Origin: Halorubrum lipolyticum DSM 21995
Lineage (GTDB): Archaea; Halobacteriota; Halobacteria; Halobacteriales; Haloferacaceae
Length of the DNA: 64,000 nucleotides
Direction of reading: 5' to 3'
NCBI RefSeq assembly: GCF_000337375.1
Contig: NZ_AOJG01000012.1
Coordinates: 32,074-96,073 of the forward strand
Shown: piece by piece, positions 58,542 through 64,000 of the stretch
Layout: every line of letters starts with the position of its first letter
How positions within the stretch are numbered: the stretch's first letter is position 1
Notes under the pieces: model-generated
The model's input: the letters and a program-made list of their open reading frames with translations, nothing else
Database searches by the model: none
Told to the model about the DNA's origin: nothing
Position numbers and translations under genes: made by a program

Positions 58542-59615
58542 TTACGCGATCACCCCCACGATTACGGCCGTGAGAACCAGGTTCGCGAACGACAGCACCA
58601 GCATTCCTTTCCAGCCGATCTCGATCAGCTGATCGATCCGGACGCGGGGAATCGCCGCGCGGGCCCACTGCGTGAACAGGAAGAAGCCCCAGACCTTCAC
58701 CACGAACCAGATGAAGCTGATACTCTCCGGCCCCGGACCGGATGCGCCGCCGAGGAACACCACGGAGAGGATCGCACCGCCGAGGAAGATGTGGACGAAC
58801 TCGCCGAGGTAGAACAGGACGAAGTACGCCGAGGAGTACTCCGTCTGGTACCCCGCGACGATCTCCGTCGGTGCCTCGGGGATGTCAAACGGGTTCCGAC
58901 CGATCTCCGCCATGTTCGCCGTGAGGAACAGCACGAACGCGAACGGGTTCACGAACGCGTACCACGCCGGGATGTCGAACCCGGCGATCGTCACGAGCGT
59001 CTCCGTCTGTGCCCCGACCACGCCGCTTATCTGGAGCGTCCCGGCGAAGATCACGACGGACATCGCGGTGACGATGAGCGGGATCTCGTACGCGAGGTTC
59101 TGCGCGACGGCGCGGAGCCCGCCGAGTAGCGAGTACTTGTTGTTCGACGCGTAGCCGGCCATCACGAGCGAGACGGAGGCGATGGAGGCGAACGCGAACA
59201 CCAGCGCCAGCCCGACTTCCGGGTCGGCGAGGTGGAGGTTCAGCGGGCCGATCTGGCCCATCGGGATCACGGAGAACCCGAGCATCGCCGACGCCGGCAG
59301 CAGTATCGGAGCGATGTCCCACGTCGGGCGGTCGACTCCCTCTGGGATGATGAGCTCCTTCGCGAGCAGCTGGACCGCCGCCGCCGGGATGATGAGCAGC
59401 CCGTAGGGGCCGATCCGGTCGACCGCGATGCGGTCGGTGAACGCCGCCGTGATCTTCCGTTTCGCCCACGGTCCGGCGACGCCGGAGAACGCGAGGATGA
59501 TGTTGGCGACGACGGCGGCCCCGACCAGCGAGGCGACGACCTCGCCGAGCACGCCGGGAAGCCCGAACGTGTCGACGAGGAACTCGGGGAACAGCTGTGC
59601 TGGCGCCGTCCCCAT
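58542..59615 (-). CDS. nuoH: NADH-quinone oxidoreductase subunit H
   Basis: A 357-residue membrane subunit with eight helices that forms the quinone-access chamber with NuoB and NuoCD. Typical stretches are GPWAKRKITAAFTDRIAVDRIGPYGLLIIPAAAVQLLAKELIIP, SLVMAGYASNNKYSLLGGLRAVAQNLAYEIPLI, FDIPEAPTEIVAGYQTEYSSAYFVLFYLGEFVHI and RAAIPRVRIDQLIEIGWKG. The charged loop residues near DIPEAPTEIV are part of the E-channel. The first base of its start overlaps the nuoCD stop. Confidence 0.96.
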   Translation of the reverse strand: MGTAPAQLFPEFLVDTFGLPGVLGEVVASLVGAAVVANIILAFSGVAGPWAKRKITAAFTDRIAVDRIGPYGLLIIPAAAVQLLAKELIIPEGVDRPTWDIAPILLPASAMLGFSVIPMGQIGPLNLHLADPEVGLALVFAFASIASVSLVMAGYASNNKYSLLGGLRAVAQNLAYEIPLIVTAMSVVIFAGTLQISGVVGAQTETLVTIAGFDIPAWYAFVNPFAFVLFLTANMAEIGRNPFDIPEAPTEIVAGYQTEYSSAYFVLFYLGEFVHIFLGGAILSVVFLGGASGPGPESISFIWFVVKVWGFFLFTQWARAAIPRVRIDQLIEIGWKGMLVLSFANLVLTAVIVGVIA

Positions 59616-61279
59616 CAGCGGTCCACCTCCCCGAGAACGATGTCTAAGCTACCGAGCGCCGCGACCACGTCGGGGATGTACTCCCCGTTCGCCATCTCGG
59701 GAAGCGTCTGGAGGTTCGAGAAGCAGGGCGACCGGATCTTGAACCGCGCCGGCTTGTCCGTCCCGTCGGCGCGGATGTAGATGCCGAGCTCGCCCTTCGC
59801 GCCCTCGACGGCGCGGTAGATCTCGGTGTCGTCGTCCGGGCGCAGCGTGCGCGGCACGTTCGCCTGGATGTTCCGTTCGTCCTCCGGCCAGTCCTCGAGC
59901 AGGTCGACGCACTGCCCGATGATCTTCGCCGACTCCTCGACCTCGCGCATCCGGACGAGGAGGCGGCTGAAGTTGTCGCATCCCTCCTCGGTGACGACGT
60001 CCCAGTCGAGCTCGTCGTAGTACCCGTACGGGTCGTCGCGACGCAGGTCGTAGTCGACCCCCGAGCCGCGGGCGACGGGGCCGGTGGCCCCGTAGTTCTT
60101 CGCGACCTCCGGCGGCAGAACACCCGTGTCGATGGTCCGCATCTGGAACACCTCGTTCGAGGTGATCAGGTTGTGGTACTCCTCCACGGACTCCGGGAGC
60201 TGGTCGAGGAAGTCCCGGGTCTTCGAGAAGAACTCCTCGCGTGGCTCCGGGAGGTCCCAGACGACGCCGCCGAGGCGGAAGTAGTTGAACATCAGCCGCT
60301 GGCCCGTCAGATCCTCCAAGAGGTTCTGGACGCGCTCGCGGTCGTTGATGGCGTACATGAACGTCGCCGTGAAGTCGCCGTTGATGTCGAGCGCGAACGT
60401 GGCGAGCGCGAGCATGTGCGCGGCGATCCGGCACATCTCCGCGCCCATCGTCCGGATGACCTGCGCGTACTCCGGGACCTCGATGTCGGCGAGGTCCTCG
60501 GCCGCGCGGGCGTACGCCCACTCGTTGAGCAGGCCAGCCGAGATGTAGTCCCAGCGGTCCGGGTAGGGCATGATCTGGTGGCGGTACGTCCCGGACTGCG
60601 CCATCTGCTCCTCGCTACGGTGGAGGTAGCCGATGTCGGGCTCGACGTCGACGACCTGCTCGCCGTCGAGCGTCGTCTTCAGGTGGAGCACCCCGTGCGT
60701 CGCCGGGTGGTGCGGCCCGATGTTGAGGAACATCGTGTCGGACTCAGCGTCCTTGTGGTGGTCCTCCAGCGGGTTCGCGTGCTCCGGCAGCGTGGCGATC
60801 TGCGGTCGGTCCAGGTCGTAATCCATCGACAGGGGATGGCCCTGCCACGTCTCGGGCAGGAGGATCCGCCGCAGGTCGGGGTGGTCGTCGTACTCGATGC
60901 CGATCAGGTCGTACGCCTCGCGTTCGTGCCAGTCGGCGGTACGGAACACCGGTTCGGCAGACTCGGAGACGGGATCGTCCTTGTCGGCGGGGACGACGAC
61001 GCTGACCTCCTGGGTCGGGTCGTCGAACTTCTTCAGATGGTAGATCGACTCGTACCGGTTCTCGTACTCCTGTGCGGAGACCACCGAGAGGTGGTCGTAC
61101 CCCGCCTGCTCTTTCAGGATCGAGAGCGTCTCCTGGACGGTGTCGGGCCGGATGACGAATCCGGGCGCGTTCAGGTGGTCGTCGCGGTCGACGACGAGGT
61201 CGCCCAAGAGCGCCTCCAGCTCGTCGGGGGTGCGCTCGACGGCGCCGTCGTCGACGGTGTCAGGTCGTTCGAGGCTCAT
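59615..61279 (-). CDS. nuoCD: NADH-quinone oxidoreductase subunit CD (fused)
   Basis: A 554-residue natural fusion of the 30-kDa (NuoC, about residues 20-170: DHLSVVSAQEYENRYESIYHLKKFD, EREAYDLIGIEYDDHPDLRRILLPETWQGHPL) and 49-kDa (NuoD, about residues 180-554: NIGPHHPATHGVLHLKTTLDGEQVVDVEPDIGYLHRSEE, MAEICRIAAHMLAL-like, RSPCFSNLQTL) subunits. NuoD provides the quinone-site histidine of HPATHG. The family descends from NiFe-hydrogenase large subunits and has lost the active-site cysteines. It overlaps nuoB by four bases. Confidence 0.96.
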   Translation of the reverse strand: MSLERPDTVDDGAVERTPDELEALLGDLVVDRDDHLNAPGFVIRPDTVQETLSILKEQAGYDHLSVVSAQEYENRYESIYHLKKFDDPTQEVSVVVPADKDDPVSESAEPVFRTADWHEREAYDLIGIEYDDHPDLRRILLPETWQGHPLSMDYDLDRPQIATLPEHANPLEDHHKDAESDTMFLNIGPHHPATHGVLHLKTTLDGEQVVDVEPDIGYLHRSEEQMAQSGTYRHQIMPYPDRWDYISAGLLNEWAYARAAEDLADIEVPEYAQVIRTMGAEMCRIAAHMLALATFALDINGDFTATFMYAINDRERVQNLLEDLTGQRLMFNYFRLGGVVWDLPEPREEFFSKTRDFLDQLPESVEEYHNLITSNEVFQMRTIDTGVLPPEVAKNYGATGPVARGSGVDYDLRRDDPYGYYDELDWDVVTEEGCDNFSRLLVRMREVEESAKIIGQCVDLLEDWPEDERNIQANVPRTLRPDDDTEIYRAVEGAKGELGIYIRADGTDKPARFKIRSPCFSNLQTLPEMANGEYIPDVVAALGSLDIVLGEVDR

Positions 61280-61974
61280 GGCGAATCAGCGAAGTTGTAC
61301 CGCATGACGAGTTCGTCGTCGTCGATCTGGTCGGCGAGCTTGTCGACGAGCTCGTCGCGTTCGAGGTCGGAGAACTCCTCCAGTTCGTACGGCTTGACGG
61401 TGACGGGCGCGGCCTCGCCGTTGGCGATGCGTTCCTGCAGCTTCACGACGCCGTAGACGAGGGCCTCGGGACGGGGCGGGCAGCCGGGGACGTGGATGTC
61501 GATCGGGATGACCTCCTCGGCGCCCTTGATCACGTTGTACCCCTCTTGGAACGGACCGCCGGAGATGGTACACGAGCCCATGCCGACCACGAACTTCGGC
61601 TCGGGCATCTGGTCGTAGACGCGCTTCATCCGCGGGGCGAACTTCGAGACGATCGTCCCGGGGACGATCATCACGTCGGCCTGCCGCGGCGAGGCGCGGG
61701 GGACCCCGCTCCCGAAGCGGTCGAGGTCGTGTTTCACCGCGTAGGTGTGCATCATCTCGATGCTGCAGCAGGCGATGCCGAACTGCAGCATGAACATCGA
61801 GGATCCGCGACACCAGTTCAGGAACTTGTCGAACTTGGTGAGGATGAACGGCGAGGAGCCGAACGCCTCGCGGAGGCGGGAGTTAAATCGGTCTCCCTGC
61901 CCGGTCATCCGGGCGTCCCGCGTCTCGGTCACGACTTGCGATTCGTCGGTGATGAATGGTTGATCGCTGCTCAT
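61276..61974 (-). CDS. nuoB: NADH-quinone oxidoreductase subunit B
   Basis: A 232-residue subunit carrying cluster N2, which donates electrons to quinone. Cysteine ligands are in [14 protein letters not shown] (tandem CC), [13 protein letters not shown] and [23 protein letters not shown]. There is an N-terminal extension of about 60 residues ([52 protein letters not shown]), as in other haloarchaea. It overlaps nuoA by four bases and nuoCD by four, so the operon is tightly coupled. Confidence 0.96.
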   Translation of the reverse strand: MSSDQPFITDESQVVTETRDARMTGQGDRFNSRLREAFGSSPFILTKFDKFLNWCRGSSMFMLQFGIACCSIEMMHTYAVKHDLDRFGSGVPRASPRQADVMIVPGTIVSKFAPRMKRVYDQMPEPKFVVGMGSCTISGGPFQEGYNVIKGAEEVIPIDIHVPGCPPRPEALVYGVVKLQERIANGEAAPVTVKPYELEEFSDLERDELVDKLADQIDDDELVMRYNFADSP

Positions 61975-62390
61975 TGGTTGAGGTCACGCTCCGTCTTTCG
62001 ACTGGTCGCGCGGGGACTCCGGGCCCAGCTGATGGCGCCGGAGCGCCACGCCCAGACGAGTCCGATCGCGAGGATTCCGACGAACGCCAACATCGGCCAC
62101 AACAGGTCGATCATCGGCACGCCGGCGCTGATCGCCGGACGGTAGATGACGGCCCACGGGAACAGTAACACGGTCTCGATGTCGAACACGACGAACAACA
62201 GCGCGACCATGTAGTACTGGATGTTGAACCGGATCCGCGTCCCGCCCGTCGGGGTCTCGCCGGACTCGTAGGTGGTACTTTTACCGGTCTCAGGCACGCT
62301 CGGACGGAGCAACGCCGACACGGACATCATCGCTAGGGGGATGACCAGGCCGACGGCCGCCAAGGCGCCGATCGCTATCCAATCGCTCAT
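61971..62390 (-). CDS. nuoA: NADH-quinone oxidoreductase subunit A
   Basis: A 139-residue membrane subunit with three helices, the first gene of the nuo operon. Characteristic features are TTYESGETPTGGTRIRFNIQYYMVALLFVVFDIETVLLFPWAVIY, with the quinone-chamber loop and conserved Glu/Asp. Start ATG 62390 (MSDWIAIGALAAVG) begins the first helix; the much longer open frame upstream is Arg-rich and antisense to purE, so it is not coding. The promoter should lie within 62391-62450; a weak CTTATGAG at about 62430-62437 (minus) is the best TATA candidate. Confidence 0.93.
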   Translation of the reverse strand: MSDWIAIGALAAVGLVIPLAMMSVSALLRPSVPETGKSTTYESGETPTGGTRIRFNIQYYMVALLFVVFDIETVLLFPWAVIYRPAISAGVPMIDLLWPMLAFVGILAIGLVWAWRSGAISWARSPRATSRKTERDLNQ

Positions 62391-62536
62391 ATAGGTCTCC
62401 GTAACGTGCTGGGGTTTGGACCGCCCCCTCATAAGCGTTGAGTCTTCACCGCAACGCCCCCACGTCGCCGAAAACGCCGGCCAGCAGGTCGGACGGGCGA
62501 TCGGGGTTGAGCGTCTCCGCGGTCCTCCGGACGACC
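62391..62536. promoter_or_regulatory. Upstream region of the nuo operon / downstream of purE
   Basis: 146 bp between nuoA and purE, both leftward. It must contain the nuo promoter. The best A+T-rich candidate is CCTCATAAGCG near 62430-62440 (plus strand view). No clear terminator for purE is seen. Confidence 0.4.
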
Positions 62537-63154
62537 CTACGACTCGTCCCGCTCGCGGAACCCGTCGATGCCGAGGTCGTGAAGACCCGCCGACACGTCT
62601 GCGACGCCGCCTTTCAGCCCCTCGTGGTACTCGACCAGTCGCTCTTCGATCGCGTCGTGCTCGCGCGCGAGCACCTGCGCGGCCGACAGGGCGGCGTTGA
62701 ACGACTTCCCCGCGTCGACCGCGACGATCGGGGCCCCGGTGGGCATCCCGATGACCGAGTTCACCGACTTCTCTTGAACCGGGACGCCGATCACCGGGAT
62801 CGGGTACGCGAGCGACGCGGTCATGTTCGGGAGGTCGGCGGACTTCCCGCCCGCGCCCGCGATCACGACGTCGAGCCCGCGGGCCGCCGCGGTCTCCCCG
62901 TACGCGTACATGAGCTCCGGCGTCCGGTGCGCGGAGACGACGTAGCTCTCGTAGGTGAACCGCGCGTCCGGCGCCTCGTCGAAGTCGGTCTGCTCCGCGA
63001 ACCCGAGCTCGTCGAGCGCGTCGTACGCGCCCTCCATGACGGGGAGGTCCGAGTCCGATCCCATGATGATCCCCACGTCGGGAGTCGTCTCGGGGTCGGC
63101 GTCGGCCGCCGCTTCCGCTTCGAGCCGGTCGATCAGGTCTTGGACCGTCGTCAT
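62537..63154 (-). CDS. purE: N5-carboxyaminoimidazole ribonucleotide mutase
   Basis: A 205-residue PurE-type enzyme acting in purine synthesis. The motifs are VGIIMGSDSDLPVMEGA, YVVSAHRTPELMYAYGETA and VVIAGAGGKSADLPNMTASLAYPIPVIGVPVQ. The SAHRTP segment contains the catalytic histidine. Bacterial enzymes carry GAGGxAHLPGM, while here it is KSADLPNM, a variation that could reflect a halophile subgroup. PurK, the usual partner, is not adjacent. Start ATG 63154 (MTTVQDLIDRLEAEAAADADP) fits the acidic leaders of the window. Another purine gene pair is at 12-15 kb. Confidence 0.93.
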   Translation of the reverse strand: MTTVQDLIDRLEAEAAADADPETTPDVGIIMGSDSDLPVMEGAYDALDELGFAEQTDFDEAPDARFTYESYVVSAHRTPELMYAYGETAAARGLDVVIAGAGGKSADLPNMTASLAYPIPVIGVPVQEKSVNSVIGMPTGAPIVAVDAGKSFNAALSAAQVLAREHDAIEERLVEYHEGLKGGVADVSAGLHDLGIDGFRERDES

Positions 63155-63276
63155 GGGAGTGGGTGACGCGAGCCGGGTTGTAAATCGTGCCGGTCCGGGG
63201 CCCTCCGTCACGCCGGCGATAGACACTCCAGCGACCGCAAGGCGGAAGGGCTCGGACGCGGAATCGCTGGACGAAC

Positions 63277-64000
63277 ATGCCCTCCAGACGCGCGTTTCTC
63301 GCCGGTCTCGGCGCGACCGGAACGGCGGCTGCCGCCGGCTGTCTCGGCGAGTTCGACGCCGCTCCCGGCAGCGACGAGGCGTACGACTGGCCGACCGGCG
63401 GCGGCAACGAGTGGAACTCGCGGGCGGTGCCGAACGGCGCCGCGCCGCGCGACGACCCGACCGTCGACCGGACGCACGAGTTCGACGGGATCCCCGCCGG
63501 CGACCCGGTGGTGACCGACGGAACGGTGCTTTTGAACACCGGCGTGAACGTGGTCGCGCTCGACCGCGGAGACCTGAGCCGGCGCTGGGCCGTCGCCCCC
63601 GACGACAACGACGCGTTTCGCTACACCGGAGCGCCGGCCGTCGCGGACGGCGTGGCGTACGTCCCGGAGCGGGATGCGCTGGTCGCGCGCGATCTCGACA
63701 CCGGTGAGGAGCTGTGGAGCCGAGCGTTCGAGTACGTCTTCGGCGAGACGACGCCTCTCGTCGTCGACCGCGGGGACGGTCATCGGGTCGTGATCGGCGC
63801 CGGCGAGTACCTCCGAGCGTTCGACGGCGCGACGGGCGAGCGACAGTGGGAACGGCGGCTCGACGGGATCGTCCGGCGTGCCGCCGCCCACTCACTGGCG
63901 TCGGTGTACGGCGTCGTCTACGCCGCGACCGCCGGCGGGGAGCTGTACGCGGTCGACGACGACGGCCGCGTGCGCTGGAACCGGACCGTCGACGCCGGGA
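63277..64000 (+). CDS. Tat lipoprotein with PQQ-type beta-propeller, 3'-truncated
   Basis: The open frame begins with ATG 63277 and runs off the window without a stop. MPSRRAFLAGLGATGTAAAAGC is a twin-arginine signal with a lipobox cysteine. The exported part contains propeller blades: AGDPVVTDGTVLLNTGVNVVALDRGDLSRRW, GAPAVADGVAYVPERDALVARDLDTGEELWSRAF, YLRAFDGATGERQWERRL and SVYGVVYAATAGGELYAVDDDGRVRW. The repeated A/ALDxxTGxxxW motifs are those of the PQQ_2/quinoprotein-like family, whose members often lack PQQ and act as structural or binding proteins. A BamB-like scaffold is possible; function unknown. About 240 codons are visible. Confidence 0.85.
   Translation, partial: MPSRRAFLAGLGATGTAAAAGCLGEFDAAPGSDEAYDWPTGGGNEWNSRAVPNGAAPRDDPTVDRTHEFDGIPAGDPVVTDGTVLLNTGVNVVALDRGDLSRRWAVAPDDNDAFRYTGAPAVADGVAYVPERDALVARDLDTGEELWSRAFEYVFGETTPLVVDRGDGHRVVIGAGEYLRAFDGATGERQWERRLDGIVRRAAAHSLASVYGVVYAATAGGELYAVDDDGRVRWNRTVDAG

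Noticed and set aside
52013-62390. nuoE, nuoF or nuoG within the operon
   Set aside because: All gaps are a few bases or overlaps, and no flavin-, NAD- or 2Fe-2S-type subunit is encoded between the listed genes or next to the operon.
62391-63608. N-terminal extension of nuoA to 63608
   Set aside because: It overlaps purE in another frame, is Arg/Ser-rich and lacks homology; nuoA begins at 62390.

Overview
This window is haloarchaeal chromosomal DNA, most like Halorubrum or a close relative. The evidence is a very high G+C content, strongly acidic proteins, TTTATA-type archaeal promoters close to start codons (many messages look leaderless), archaeal genes (SRP19, Gar1, a PIN/KH ATPase, a geranylgeranyl-reductase-type flavoprotein, Tat lipoproteins) and haloarchaeal gene arrangements (PurN-PurH fusion, nuoA-B-CD-H-I-J1-J2-K-L-M-N without nuoEFG). 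The first 37 bases are not genomic. They match a 454 primer A followed by the 19-bp Tn5 mosaic end, so the window starts at a contig end with untrimmed library adapter. The real sequence begins inside a glutamate synthase gene. The last gene, a Tat lipoprotein beta-propeller, runs off the right edge.

Layout. 1-3243: truncated gltB. 3.3-5.4 kb: an ABC exporter. 5.5-5.8 kb: a structured non-coding repeat (copy A). 5.9-8.5 kb: an SRPBCC protein, tRNA-Ala(GGC) followed by partial copies of its own 3' end, an HNH nuclease with an SRA-like front half, and a LOV-like PAS protein without the photoactive cysteine. 8.6-12.3 kb: two tandem membrane metal-hydrolase paralogues, a sensor-domain membrane protein with a 21-bp tandem repeat, a zinc ribbon and a degenerate SDR. 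12.3-15.6 kb: divergent purB and purNH. 15.6-21.9 kb: glutaryl-CoA-dehydrogenase-like enzyme, geranylgeranyl-reductase-like flavoprotein, korAB and a ferredoxin-reductase-like flavoprotein. 22 kb: a deleted, inverted copy C of the repeat. 22.2-31.7 kb: aminotransferase, PHP protein, arginase, winged-helix protein, NDH-2, uridine phosphorylase, cytidine deaminase, acyltransferase and GNAT. 31.7-33.0 kb: a threonine synthase homologue without its PLP lysine, then repeat copy B. 33.4-46.5 kb: mixed metabolism, including an FAD amine oxidase, orphan E1-alpha, alcohol dehydrogenase, DnaJ-like protein, M42 peptidase, citrate synthase, PIN/KH ATPase, glutamine amidotransferase and an alpha/beta hydrolase without its nucleophile. 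46.5-51.9 kb: alaS, a PAS histidine kinase, srp19 and gar1. 52.0-62.4 kb: the complete 11-gene nuo operon, read leftward. 62.5-64 kb: purE and the partial lipoprotein.

How the genes work together. Central carbon and energy metabolism dominates. Citrate synthase and KorAB belong to the TCA cycle, and KorAB yields reduced ferredoxin. The Nuo complex lacks the NADH-input module, while a single-subunit NDH-2 is present in the same window and could oxidise NADH. Purine synthesis (purB, purN-purH, purE), nucleoside salvage (udp, cdd) and nitrogen metabolism (gltB, arginase) are also represented.

The least explained signals are: (1) the intergenic repeat family, whose stems differ in sequence but stay paired between copies; (2) an excess of the palindromic octamer TTTATAAA, three copies of which lie inside coding regions where they force rare codons; (3) several proteins that keep a family fold but lack the catalytic residue; and (4) repeated tRNA 3' ends beside a putative modification-dependent nuclease.
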